Translations under genes and position numbers: made by a program
Virus record (IMG/VR): IMGVR_UViG_3300042868_006866
Coordinates: 1-25,997 of that record
DNA from: a virus
DNA length: 25,997 bases
Direction: 5' to 3' (one strand)
In this document: piece by piece, positions 1-8,378 of the stretch
Layout: each line of letters starts with the position of its first letter
Numbering within the stretch: position 1 is the stretch's first letter
Notes under the pieces: model-generated
Seen by the model: the letters and a program-made list of their open reading frames with translations, nothing else
What the model was told of the DNA's origin: nothing
Database searches by the model: none

Positions 1-499
1 GGACGTGGGTAAAAGTATCTTCATCATTTAATTCTTCAAGCCAATTGCTTAATTCAGACTTAGCTCTTTCAACTTTTCTCTGGGCTCTAACTCTTTGATT
101 AACATCTTCAATCTCTTCTATTCTTGCCTTAACAATGTCAGACATTATAAAGCCATATCCAAGACCCACTGTATTTGCAACTTTTGCATTGATTGCAGCA
201 TGGTTTGCAAAAGAATTGTCAAAAAAGAATGCTAACTCGTCAAGATTGTAAGGTGGAAGAACCACATCAAAAAGACCGTAGGCTGTAGTTACATCTTGTT
301 CTGGGAATAACTGCTTAGACTTTGTACCATCTTGACCAGTATAAGCTTTATTCATCCTTGTAATTCTTCTCTTAAAGTTTGCATCTATTCCGTCAAAACT
401 TTTTACAAGATCTGCTTCAGTCATAAAGTCATCTGTTTTATTTGCAGATGGCTTATTCTTATCTAAATTGTCAATTCTTGCAATAACCTCATTAGTCAT
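1..499 (-). CDS. Phage portal protein, N-terminal part (runs off the window)
   Basis: The portal forms the dodecameric ring at the capsid vertex through which DNA is packaged and ejected. The first 166 residues are visible, starting at the ATG at 499-497; no stop occurs before position 1. Residues 74-115 read as the conserved N-terminal portal block (YGLFDVVLPPYNLDELAFF, then NHAAINAKVANTVGLGYGF), which matches PBSX/actinophage-type portals where a 'PPYNLD' stretch precedes 'AINAKVAN-VGLGY'. A charged helical segment follows (about 123-160). The start overlaps the stop of the 123-residue gene upstream by 8 nt (ATGACTAA), so translation is probably coupled. The assignment rests on remembered family motifs, not on a search. 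Confidence 0.75.
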   Translation of the reverse strand, partial: MTNEVIARIDNLDKNKPSANKTDDFMTEADLVKSFDGIDANFKRRITRMNKAYTGQDGTKSKQLFPEQDVTTAYGLFDVVLPPYNLDELAFFFDNSFANHAAINAKVANTVGLGYGFIMSDIVKARIEEIEDVNQRVRAQRKVERAKSELSNWLEELNDEDTFTHV

Positions 500-863
500 T
501 TCCATGTTTTTGTAGCCCCTTTGCAGCATCAGCAAAAGCACCAGTGTCAAATTCACTTGGTATATAGCCTTGCTTCATTCTGTCAATTTGAACAGAATGT
601 TCTTCTTCTGTAATCCTTGTAACTCCTGGCATAAATACTGCCTTGCCTGGACCAGCTCCGTAATGTGCTGCAGCTTGTGTAATTCTATTAATAGCAGTTA
701 AATCATATTTTCTAGCTGGAATGTTCATAAAGCTTCCATTTCCATCTCCAAATACTCTACCTGTTTCTGTTTTCCAAACATACAGACCATATTCAGCATC
801 GTTTTCAACGTAGCTTACTTTTGGCTTGTTTGGTAATTTTTGCAATCCTTCTAGATAATCCAT
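492..863 (-). CDS. Small phage protein of unknown function upstream of portal
   Basis: A 123-residue soluble protein without a signal peptide or membrane segment. It is mixed in charge, contains a Gly/Pro-rich middle (about residues 69-80, AAHYGAGPGKAVFMPG) and ends in a polar helix. I do not recognise the family. It lies directly upstream of the portal gene and overlaps it by 8 nt, so a packaging or head role is plausible by context only. There is no Shine-Dalgarno before its ATG. Instead a TGGTACAAT box ends 6 nt before the start codon, suggesting a leaderless transcript. Confidence 0.6.
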   Translation of the reverse strand: MDYLEGLQKLPNKPKVSYVENDAEYGLYVWKTETGRVFGDGNGSFMNIPARKYDLTAINRITQAAAHYGAGPGKAVFMPGVTRITEEEHSVQIDRMKQGYIPSEFDTGAFADAAKGLQKHGND

Positions 864-869
864 GACAAT

Positions 870-878
870 ATTGTACCA
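870..878 (-). promoter_or_regulatory. Extended -10 promoter, leaderless type
   Basis: On the minus strand TGGTACAAT is followed by six bases and then the ATG at 863. It fits a TGn extended -10 element, with transcription expected to start at or next to the A of the ATG. It lies in the short gap after the stop of the LamG-like tail gene at 890. Confidence 0.45.
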
Positions 879-889
879 TAAATTATGGC

Positions 890-3800
890 TTAAATCAAAA
901 ATTCATCCCAAGTAATGTCATTTATTATTACAATAGAGTCTTGAGTAACATTAATGATGCTATTATCGTCAGCAATTCCAGAAGATATTCCTGCATAGGT
1001 ATTAAATATTTCTTCTCCATTTAAGGAAAGAACAGTAACTTCAAGAGATTGTTGGTCCAACGCCTGTGTCCATGTTGCAGAAGCAGACCAGTAATCCCAC
1101 TCTTCATCATCAACAACATTCCATTCATCGTAAGTAATAAGCTCTTGCTTGATAGGATTTAACTCCATGAAGCTTGCAACATTGTCTACCTTTACTCCAG
1201 AGTATATTTCAATTTCTCCAATAATTCCATCTAAAGGTATTGAATTTTCCTGCAAAGATATTGCAATGTAATTCCAGGACAGGGGCTCGATTACTATATC
1301 GTTTACAAGCTTTCCATTTAAAAAGAATTTTGCAGTAGTAAACTCTGCACCAGTATTAGAATCAAAGATGTATAGAAAAGCTCTTTTACCATCATCTTCA
1401 GGATCTAGGATAATGTCATAAGAATTGTCAGAGCTAAATATTTTTCCAATTTTTCTTCTTTCAGTAAATAGCTTAGACTCGTTGTACATTAAAAACATTT
1501 GTAATCCAACAACTTCTTGGCTATTTTTTAAAGTTTCATTTATTGGAATAGCAACTCCTTTTACTAGATTTTCATCTATATCTGGTAAAATTTCTATACC
1601 AGAATCTCCAGAAAGATACAGGTACGGGGAAGATTCGGTATCAATAATAACTGGAACTTTTCTTTTATAAACATACTGGTCTTCGTTTTTAACTATTGGA
1701 TAAAATTTTCCTGCAGCAGGGGTATTAATTGAATAAAACTTTCCTTCATCAAAAGATAGTGCAGCCATTCCCATATTTTTAATATTTACATTTTCTGTAT
1801 AAACACCTTTAGAAGAAATTTCAATATGAATAGTTATGTAATAGTTTGTAAAACCAGATATGTCTTTTGGTGGATAAATCACTGTTCCATCGTTAATTTT
1901 GTACTTTGTATTTTCTGAAGAAGTTATTTCTCCTAAATCTAAAATTCTATTCATTCCAATGTTTTCTATATTTGTAAATTGAGTGTAAACTACTTGTCCA
2001 AGCTCAACTATGTTTTGTAGTGTAACGTAAACTTTTGTAGACAAAGAATCTTGATAACTTGAAGAGTATTCATTGTATTTTGAAAATATTGAACTTGGTG
2101 TATCAATATTAAACTGTAATAAATCTAAGTCATATTTTAACTTGCCATTAGCCTGAGTTATATATTTTCCAAAATATGATAGTGGTATTGAATTTTCCCA
2201 GTATCCTGAGACTCCTACATCTAAAACTATTGAGGTATTTGTTTCTTTTGGCAATAAGGTATAGGATCCGATATAGTCATAAAGTTCTGTATTAAAATTT
2301 TTAATTGCAATGCCAGAAGAATTAAATATTGCAGACCCATCTTTATCTGTAAAGAAGTCATTATTTATTGTTAAAGAAAATATTTTTCCGAGGAAGGTTT
2401 GCTGTTCGTTACCTGCAAAATTTAAAGAAAGGGATTCTGGTCTTGAGAAAAATGATCCAACGGTTGAGTAGTAGGTTTGCTCAATTTTATTAAAATCAAT
2501 TCCAACTGCAAAATAAGAACTTGCACCAATAACTTCTGAATTTAATATTGTTTCATTATAGATATATTGAATGCTTCCAGAGTTTATTGCTACTTCAAAT
2601 ATATTTCCATCAAAATTATTTGAAATATAAATCAAAGACTGCCTAGTTGATACATCACTTGAAGATTTAAGTATTGAGTGTATAGATCTTGCTTCATAGC
2701 TTGTTTGATTTAATTTTGAAAAATAAATTGTTCCATAGGAGTCGTTTGTTATATATGAACTATTTGGATCCATAGATATGTATGGATACTCTTCATCCTG
2801 AATTGTGTAATTTTGTTCATAAAATCCTGAAGTTATTAAGGATTTTTGATAATCTATTAGATCCGAACCATTATTAAATATAACTTCTGGCAACTGATAT
2901 TGTGGCAAGGTAATTCCTTTATCACTAGCTACAATATTATTATAAAATCCATCATTCCACTTGCTTCTGTCTGGATATCTAACTGTAGAACTGTATCCAG
3001 AAAATGGGAAGTCTATGTATGAAAGATTTCCATTCTTTGCTGCAATAATATTTTCTTGTTCTTGAACTCCTTGTCCAAACACATATCTTTTCTTTGCAAC
3101 CTGCTCTGCAACAACATATGGGAATATTGAAAAAGAATCTATTTCAAAAAGATTTATATATTCATTTGTATAAAATCCTAAGAAGTCTTCACTCTCTGTT
3201 GGAAAAGTTGAAATCTGTAAAGATTCAATTGGAATTGATACGACCTTTTCTCCATTTATCATTAAGAAAATTTCATTTGGACTTTGACAAAAATGAACAA
3301 GCATTGGTCTATACCATTTTCCAATAAAATAAGACTTAGTATTACTTCCAACATTTATAGTTATAAAATCTCTATCAATATATATTCCATCTTTTGATGT
3401 AAGTGGTCCAAAAATTCTTGTTTTTTTAGTTACTTCGGGACTAATTCTTAACCAAAATTCTGTTGTAAGTGTTTTATTATATCCATACTGATTTAAAAAT
3501 CCTTTTCCAGGAAATACTATTGATGGAAAGTTATAATACTGGTCTTCTGTTAAGTACAAATACTCAAAAGCCCCTCCTCCATCTATATACTCTAAGTAAG
3601 CTGCAGAAGAAGACCCTCCATCAATAGTCATTGGATCTAAAGAAGATCCGTCAATTGTTTCTGTTAAAACTATTCCGTCTTTATTTAAATTAATATTTCC
3701 AGAAGATCCATACACCATTGGAACACCAGAAAGTTTTGCAAAAAGAGAATTACTCAAACATGTAATGTAACCATTGTCTGAAACATCATTAATACCATAC

Positions 3801-4489
3801 GAATCTAAGACAGTACATTTTATTGATTCAGGAAAATCTATTAAAGAGCTAATATTGTTTGGTAATGCAATCAAGGATGCACTAGATATTCCAGTACTTA
3901 TTGAATTATAGGGTTCAGACCATTGTCCAAATGATACTCCATTGAAATAAACAGAAGATTCTTCCTCATTAGGATCAACATCAGGATCGAATACAACTCT
4001 TATAAAAATAGAAAAACTTTCTCCCGATGCAGATTCTGTATGAGAAATTTTTTCCCAGTTATTTGTTTTTAAGAATGAATACCTTGTATAAAACTCTTGC
4101 CCATCTATCAAAAAACCTATGTCTGTATATAATATAGAAGTTTGCTCAGGGATATAGATATAGTTAGAGACACACACGCTACCCTTATTTGGATCAAGTT
4201 CTACATAAGATACAGAAGAAGATAAAGAAACTACAAACTCTGTTGTTGCTGCTGAAGCTGTAGCAAGATATATTTTATTTACATCTAGGTCATCAAAAGG
4301 ATATCCAGACAATGTAAAAACTGCAGAAGAGCTAACTGCATTATCAAAGTCCCAATAAGAACTTGTCACTTCTTTTTCTTCTTCTGATATTAAAGAAACA
4401 AAATAATTTGCTTCATCCATAGCCCACAAAGCGACTGGGTGCTCTGCATAAACTCTTGAAGCATAAAGATTTGAACGTGTGTAGGACAT
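890..4489 (-). CDS. Large LamG/concanavalin-like minor tail protein
   Basis: A 1,199-residue virion protein, very rich in Ser, Tyr, Asn and Ile and low in Cys. It is probably a tail-tip or fibre adhesin that binds surface glycans. Three segments look like laminin-G/concanavalin jelly rolls: about residues 340-470 (EFWLRISP, then MLVHFCQSPNEIFLMINGEK, then a 'AKKRYVFGQGV' block), about 615-715 (SLIYISNNFDGNIFEVAINSG), and about 990-1100 (AFLYIFDSNTG, then FFLNGKLV and WNYIAISLQENSIPLDG). The N-terminus (YAEHPVALWAMDE) is typical of LamG-bearing actinophage minor tail proteins. It sits between the ribonucleotide reductase and the small gene before the portal. The ATG is preceded by AGAGGT, which can pair with an upstream CCTCTA. 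Confident as a structural tail protein; the receptor is unknown. Confidence 0.75.
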   Translation of the reverse strand: MSYTRSNLYASRVYAEHPVALWAMDEANYFVSLISEEEKEVTSSYWDFDNAVSSSAVFTLSGYPFDDLDVNKIYLATASAATTEFVVSLSSSVSYVELDPNKGSVCVSNYIYIPEQTSILYTDIGFLIDGQEFYTRYSFLKTNNWEKISHTESASGESFSIFIRVVFDPDVDPNEEESSVYFNGVSFGQWSEPYNSISTGISSASLIALPNNISSLIDFPESIKCTVLDSYGINDVSDNGYITCLSNSLFAKLSGVPMVYGSSGNINLNKDGIVLTETIDGSSLDPMTIDGGSSSAAYLEYIDGGGAFEYLYLTEDQYYNFPSIVFPGKGFLNQYGYNKTLTTEFWLRISPEVTKKTRIFGPLTSKDGIYIDRDFITINVGSNTKSYFIGKWYRPMLVHFCQSPNEIFLMINGEKVVSIPIESLQISTFPTESEDFLGFYTNEYINLFEIDSFSIFPYVVAEQVAKKRYVFGQGVQEQENIIAAKNGNLSYIDFPFSGYSSTVRYPDRSKWNDGFYNNIVASDKGITLPQYQLPEVIFNNGSDLIDYQKSLITSGFYEQNYTIQDEEYPYISMDPNSSYITNDSYGTIYFSKLNQTSYEARSIHSILKSSSDVSTRQSLIYISNNFDGNIFEVAINSGSIQYIYNETILNSEVIGASSYFAVGIDFNKIEQTYYSTVGSFFSRPESLSLNFAGNEQQTFLGKIFSLTINNDFFTDKDGSAIFNSSGIAIKNFNTELYDYIGSYTLLPKETNTSIVLDVGVSGYWENSIPLSYFGKYITQANGKLKYDLDLLQFNIDTPSSIFSKYNEYSSSYQDSLSTKVYVTLQNIVELGQVVYTQFTNIENIGMNRILDLGEITSSENTKYKINDGTVIYPPKDISGFTNYYITIHIEISSKGVYTENVNIKNMGMAALSFDEGKFYSINTPAAGKFYPIVKNEDQYVYKRKVPVIIDTESSPYLYLSGDSGIEILPDIDENLVKGVAIPINETLKNSQEVVGLQMFLMYNESKLFTERRKIGKIFSSDNSYDIILDPEDDGKRAFLYIFDSNTGAEFTTAKFFLNGKLVNDIVIEPLSWNYIAISLQENSIPLDGIIGEIEIYSGVKVDNVASFMELNPIKQELITYDEWNVVDDEEWDYWSASATWTQALDQQSLEVTVLSLNGEEIFNTYAGISSGIADDNSIINVTQDSIVIINDITWDEFLI

Positions 4490-4495
4490 GAATTA

Positions 4496-4520
4496 CCTCT
4501 ACCCTATTTTATCATAGAGG
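4496..4520 (-). promoter_or_regulatory. Hairpin that can mask the ribosome binding site of the LamG-like tail gene, with a -10-like loop
   Basis: On the minus strand CCTCTA (4520-4515) is complementary to TAGAGG (4501-4496), with a 13-nt loop. The 3' arm is the Shine-Dalgarno AGAGG of the gene starting at 4489. The loop holds TGATAAAAT (4514-4506), a possible extended -10 element. It could act as a translation gate, a weak terminator behind the reductase gene, or a promoter. None is established. Confidence 0.35.
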
Positions 4521-6461
4521 CTACTTTGTAATGTCTACAATTTCACATGCTCCAGCAACACAAGATAGCTCCTGGCTACCAGTTGTTCCGTCTGTTGTTT
4601 CATAAAGAGAAAGCATATCCCAACGAATTGAGTCAGGCATCTTGCTTACCCAAGATTCATACTCTTCTTTTGAAATTTCTTGATAAGGTGCTTGCTTATA
4701 TGAATGCTCTACAGACGGAAGAAAAGACACTCCACCAATTGAGTCAAAGTTGTCAAACACCCAAGCACCAACACGCATCCACTCATCTTCTTCAACATTG
4801 ACTGTAACACTTGGATTATGCTCTGTCCAATGAGTTCTATATGTTTTCCACATTTCAAGATGATCAATTGCAGTTAAGTCTTTAGTTAGAACTGCATTCT
4901 TTGGAGCCTTTATTGGAAAATAAAACACTGTTGTAACTTCTGGCTTCATTACATCTGCTTCAAAAGGAATTCCAGAATCTTTCAAGAACTGCGTTAAAGG
5001 ATCTTTATTATCTGCTCTAACACTTCTTATGTAATATTCTGAATACCATGGATGGATGCCAGAGGATACACCTGTGAGCTGTGAGACTGTTCCTGAAGGC
5101 TTTACACAGGTAATTGATACTGAAGGGTTAATGTTTAAAGACTTAGCCTCTTTATCATTTACTGAAACAGATAGATCTCTCATTTCATCAAGTAGTGCTT
5201 CAAGAGCCTTTCCATTTGTAGCAGTAATCTTATTTCCATATATACCTGTTAAAGACACTCCAAGAAGTCTTTCTTCTTCACAGTTATCTCTCCAAGTTTT
5301 TCTGATGTACTTGAAATTAGTCAAAGTAGATTGCCATGTTCCTAAAATAGTAGCAAGTCTAATTTTTTCAAGCAAAGTTTCTTTTGTATCAGTTGCATCA
5401 ATTACAACCTCAGTTAAATTACAAAATTCATTTGGACGAAGAAGAATTTCTCCACAAGGATTTGTTCCACCAACAAGGCTTGAATCTCTACGACCAAATT
5501 TATCAATATGCTTACGAACAGAGTCCATGTTATATATTCCACGCTCTCCTGACTTTGATTCGTAAAGGTTACGCCATTCACGAAGGAACTGTGCAGTATT
5601 TGGCTTTGAATTATAAACAGCAGAGTTATTTGCCAATGCTCTTTGAGAATTTCCTTCCCACCATTGTCCACTCTTTGCCTTTGCCATTTCAAAGTCATCT
5701 AAGTTAGAAAGGGAAATTAAGGCACTTCTGCGAACTCCACCAACAACAACAACTTCTCCAACTTTGCACATAATGTCATGAGCTTCGATTGACTTAAGTC
5801 TTCTTCCTGAAGCCATCTTAAATGTTTCAATTGTAAACTTAAAAAGGTCAACTAGAGGATCAGGACCAGAAGCACGACCACCAAAAGTTTTTAGTCTTGC
5901 ACCAGAGGGGCGTACCTTTGAGGTATCCCAGTTTGGAATCTGACCTTGATAAAGAAGAGCAATTAATTCTTTATAAGCTTTAGCCCAGCCAAGCTTTGAA
6001 TCATCAACAACAATTGTTGTATTTGTTTCAAAAAATGATTCTGAAATAACTGGAAGTTGATTAATATATTTTTGTTCAACACTAAAACCAACACCAGTTC
6101 CATTCATCAAGATGTACATAGCCTCATCAAAGGCTCTAGGGCTATCCACAGCAATGAAAGAGCAATTGTATGCTGCGATATGGTCTCTTTCTAAAGCAGG
6201 TCCAGCGGTCATCAGAGCCCTCATGGAAGGCATTATGTGATGGTTTAAGATTGCCTCTCTAACTTCTCCAAATACTTTTGCATTTGGACTATAGCCATGA
6301 TTTAAAACAAGATGGTCTCTCATAAAGTTACAGTATCTGTCAACAGTCTCCTCCCATGTTTCTCTGCGGTTTTCGCTTTCAATCCAGCGAGCATACCTTG
6401 AGATATGAATAAAGTTGCGGTATGGATCTGTTATAGATCCGTTGGAGTCAATAAATGACAT
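4521..6461 (-). CDS. nrdJ: Adenosylcobalamin-dependent (class II) ribonucleoside-triphosphate reductase, monomeric type
   Basis: Reduces ribonucleoside triphosphates to dNTPs for phage DNA synthesis, using a cobalamin-generated thiyl radical. From the ATG at 6461 the protein has 646 residues; an upstream in-frame extension is rejected because AGAAGGA lies 11 nt before this ATG. Key residues are visible: Cys100 (AYNCSF) and Cys347 (FCNL) as the redox pair; the thiyl Cys336 in GGTNPCGEIL with Asn334 and Glu338; and a C-terminal CVAGAC pair (Cys634, Cys639) for re-reduction. The 11-residue gap between the thiyl and second redox Cys is as in the Lactobacillus leichmannii enzyme (408/419). The chain is about 90 residues shorter than that 739-residue enzyme. 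The gene is a metabolic gene among virion genes. Confidence 0.93.
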   Translation of the reverse strand: MSFIDSNGSITDPYRNFIHISRYARWIESENRRETWEETVDRYCNFMRDHLVLNHGYSPNAKVFGEVREAILNHHIMPSMRALMTAGPALERDHIAAYNCSFIAVDSPRAFDEAMYILMNGTGVGFSVEQKYINQLPVISESFFETNTTIVVDDSKLGWAKAYKELIALLYQGQIPNWDTSKVRPSGARLKTFGGRASGPDPLVDLFKFTIETFKMASGRRLKSIEAHDIMCKVGEVVVVGGVRRSALISLSNLDDFEMAKAKSGQWWEGNSQRALANNSAVYNSKPNTAQFLREWRNLYESKSGERGIYNMDSVRKHIDKFGRRDSSLVGGTNPCGEILLRPNEFCNLTEVVIDATDTKETLLEKIRLATILGTWQSTLTNFKYIRKTWRDNCEEERLLGVSLTGIYGNKITATNGKALEALLDEMRDLSVSVNDKEAKSLNINPSVSITCVKPSGTVSQLTGVSSGIHPWYSEYYIRSVRADNKDPLTQFLKDSGIPFEADVMKPEVTTVFYFPIKAPKNAVLTKDLTAIDHLEMWKTYRTHWTEHNPSVTVNVEEDEWMRVGAWVFDNFDSIGGVSFLPSVEHSYKQAPYQEISKEEYESWVSKMPDSIRWDMLSLYETTDGTTGSQELSCVAGACEIVDITK

Positions 6462-6527
6462 TTTGTAACACGTCCTTCTGATAAAATGTAATAGATACAT
6501 TCTACACGAGTATTCAAGGAGAAGCAA
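6462..6527. promoter_or_regulatory. Divergent intergenic region with probable back-to-back promoters
   Basis: This is the only divergent junction in the window, between the reductase (minus) and the small plus-strand gene. Plus strand: TGATAAAAT at 6479-6487 resembles an extended -10, and AAGGAG at 6516-6521 is a strong ribosome binding site 6 nt before the ATG at 6528. Minus strand: TAGAAT at 6504-6499 is a possible -10, with AGAAGGA at 6479-6473 before the reductase ATG. TGTAATAGATACA (6488-6500) is an imperfect palindrome that could be an operator. The -35 elements are not convincing on either strand. Confidence 0.4.
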
Positions 6528-6749
6528 ATGGATTTAACAATTCAAGAGGTTAATCACTATAACAATCTTGTAAAAAATAAGAAGGCGTTAAAAATAGAAT
6601 GCCAATTTGATGCTAATGATACTGTTGTTTCTAAAGTTGACAGTAGTGACAAAGTATTTTTTTATTGTCTTGGATGTCAAACATCTTTTTATCCAGGAAT
6701 TAATTTAATAGAAAAAATTAAAGGATATATTTCTTTATCTACTTCTTAA
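6528..6749 (+). CDS. Small unknown protein with CxxC motif; only plus-strand gene
   Basis: A 73-residue protein. The start is set by a strong AAGGAG Shine-Dalgarno 6 nt upstream. The N-terminal third is charged and helical (IQEVNHYNNLVKNKKALKIE). It is followed by a Cys at 25 and a CLGC pair at about 47-50 with an aromatic flank (FFYCLGCQTSFYPG), then a helix. Two or three Cys suggest a half zinc ribbon or a redox CxxC, but a full four-ligand site is not visible. Its 3' end overlaps the convergent gene at 6739-7269 by 11 nt. Function unknown; orientation opposite to all other genes suggests separate, perhaps earlier, expression. Confidence 0.7.
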   Translation: MDLTIQEVNHYNNLVKNKKALKIECQFDANDTVVSKVDSSDKVFFYCLGCQTSFYPGINLIEKIKGYISLSTS

Positions 6750-7269
6750 ATAAAAATTTTGAGTTACTTGTTGGCTCTTGAATATATTTTCTATTTACAA
6801 AACTTTTATCCCCTGGTTTTTTAATTTTGTCTTTTACTGAAAAAGTATCAAATACAGCTCCAGGATTAAAGTGGGAAACAATTCCTTGACCAATTACTAA
6901 AGCATAAACTTCTTCATCTATCTCTACAGAATCATTTGTTAAATTAATACTAAGAGTTGGACATTTAAAATCTATCTCATACTCATCTCTTGGCATAGAC
7001 TTTTTAGACACTGGTCTAGTTTTAATTTCAGCCTTTGAGCATTGGTAATAAATTCTATCTGAAAGTTCTTGCATGTTTTCGGCATTATTGTAAAAATAAG
7101 CATTAAATCTTTGCTCTGCTGGATATTCTGGAATAAAAAGACTAATGCACACATCAGCATTTTGTTCATGTACAGCTAAATTATGAACAGTTTCTTGTCT
7201 AATATATTTTTTTAAAAATCCTTTAACTGGTTCTGAGTATTCATCACTTTTTATAAATATCTTAGCCAT
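6739..7269 (-). CDS. Unknown protein, possibly a catalytically degenerate amidase_3-like fold
   Basis: A 176-residue cytosolic-looking protein with no signal peptide. I chose ATG 7269 over an upstream TTG at 7287. Residues 37-113 follow the strand and helix order seen in N-acetylmuramoyl-L-alanine amidase_3: NADVCISLFIP, then FNAYFYNNAENMQELSDRIYY, then TRPVSKK, then CPTLSINLTND. In active enzymes the first block ends in the zinc-binding SxHxN, and the last carries the catalytic Glu; here the positions read SLF and SIN, and no N-terminal zinc-binding GHGG is present. If the resemblance is real the protein is non-catalytic. It lies three genes downstream of nothing lytic other than the holin-like gene at 8379. 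It may instead be an unrelated unknown; confidence refers to the gene being real. Confidence 0.65.
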   Translation of the reverse strand: MAKIFIKSDEYSEPVKGFLKKYIRQETVHNLAVHEQNADVCISLFIPEYPAEQRFNAYFYNNAENMQELSDRIYYQCSKAEIKTRPVSKKSMPRDEYEIDFKCPTLSINLTNDSVEIDEEVYALVIGQGIVSHFNPGAVFDTFSVKDKIKKPGDKSFVNRKYIQEPTSNSKFLFKK

Positions 7270-7275
7270 ACCTAT

Positions 7276-7281
7276 ATTATA
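7276..7281 (-). promoter_or_regulatory. TATAAT box 6 nt before a start codon
   Basis: A perfect TATAAT on the minus strand lies six bases before the ATG at 7269. Its central TAA is the stop codon of the GT-B glycosyltransferase gene. A leaderless promoter is the simplest reading; no clear -35 is seen. Confidence 0.4.
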
Positions 7282-8371
7282 ACGCAAGAATTTTTTTACA
7301 AACTTCGTCCCAATCGTATCCTCTTTGCTTCATTGAAAACTGCTCAGATATAATTTCAAAGTTTTTAGTTCTTTCTTCAAGTCTTACCTTTGGATCTAGC
7401 AATTCTTCCATATGACCAATCCATTCATCAGGAGTGTTTGCAATTCTTCCAACCCCAGCATCTGCAAATAGCTGATATTCTGGGAGCCCTCCAGATGCTA
7501 TAAAAGGAATTCCTGCTGCTGCATTTTCTAAACCTTTTAAGTAAGACTTTGCATGATTAAATTCAACATTTCTTAACGGAACAATTCCAACATCCATTTT
7601 TCTATACAATTCTGGAACATTCATCATTGTTTTCATTGGTTCAAATGTACAAATCTTTTTGTCAATTCCAATTTGATCAGATGCTTGTGGAGCATTTATA
7701 ACATTACCAGCATGATGAAACTTTAAATGTTTCTTTTTTAAAAACTCTCCAAAAAATGGTCTTAAAGTTTCTAAGTCTCCAGATCTCCATGGCGTAGCAC
7801 CAACCCATCCAAAAGTTGGAAGACGACCAGCATGGTCTTTTCTTTTTATCCCCCATCTTTCAATATCAATACCATTTCTTACTATAAATATTGGTTTATC
7901 TGGATATTTTTTTTGATAGAAATCTTTTAAAAATGGTGTAGAGGTTATTAGTGCATCTGCCTGTTCAATAATTGCAACATAATGATCTCTATTATTATTT
8001 GGATTTGAATCTGGATGAGTTGTTTTATATGCAAGATTAGTTTCTTCAAGACCTTCCATATGATCATCAATATCAACAACAATTTTTTGACCAAGCTCTC
8101 TTGCTCTTCTAACATGATCAACAAATCTTTCAAGCATAATTAGTTTTAAAACAATTATGTCCCAACCATGTATTGCTTTTTCTTCTGGAATCAAAATACC
8201 AAAAGCATGTTCTTCACTAAATCCTGGTATACCAATTCCACTTTCCCAGCCATGCTCCTTCAATTGCTTCATTGGAAGGTATGCTCTATACCAACCACAC
8301 CCATTTGGTTGCAGTGGCTTTACACCAAACGACCAGTCATAAGTTAAAAAAGCAATTGTTGGAGTTGGCAT
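7277..8371 (-). CDS. GT-B fold glycosyltransferase (family 1/4-like)
   Basis: A 364-residue enzyme expected to transfer a sugar from a nucleotide-sugar donor to an unknown acceptor. The N-terminal domain begins with a strand (TPTIAFLTYDW) and a GCGWYRAYLP loop. VVDIDDHMEGL at 98-108 and ITSTPFLKDF at 142-151 are typical of phage GT-B proteins. The interdomain segment FIVRNGIDIERW (162-173) leads to the C-terminal domain with TFGWVGATPWRSGDLETL (186-203). The donor-binding region is FNHAKSYLKGLENAAAGIPFIAS (271-293), whose Glu282 fits the family's nucleotide-binding acidic position. No membrane segments. It lies 7 nt downstream of the holin-like gene with no obvious ribosome binding site, so is probably coupled to it. 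A role in virion, teichoic or lipoglycan modification is inference. Confidence 0.85.
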   Translation of the reverse strand: MPTPTIAFLTYDWSFGVKPLQPNGCGWYRAYLPMKQLKEHGWESGIGIPGFSEEHAFGILIPEEKAIHGWDIIVLKLIMLERFVDHVRRARELGQKIVVDIDDHMEGLEETNLAYKTTHPDSNPNNNRDHYVAIIEQADALITSTPFLKDFYQKKYPDKPIFIVRNGIDIERWGIKRKDHAGRLPTFGWVGATPWRSGDLETLRPFFGEFLKKKHLKFHHAGNVINAPQASDQIGIDKKICTFEPMKTMMNVPELYRKMDVGIVPLRNVEFNHAKSYLKGLENAAAGIPFIASGGLPEYQLFADAGVGRIANTPDEWIGHMEELLDPKVRLEERTKNFEIISEQFSMKQRGYDWDEVCKKILAL

Positions 8372-8378
8372 AGGTTTG

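Noticed and set aside
5056-5565. A 169-codon plus-strand open frame across the reductase gene
   Set aside because: It lies fully antisense to the well-supported ribonucleotide reductase, has no ribosome binding site and its translation shows no domain.
6462-6527. Longer N-terminus of the ribonucleotide reductase
   Set aside because: The 22 extra codons lie in the divergent promoter region upstream of the AGAAGGA site and have no family-like sequence.
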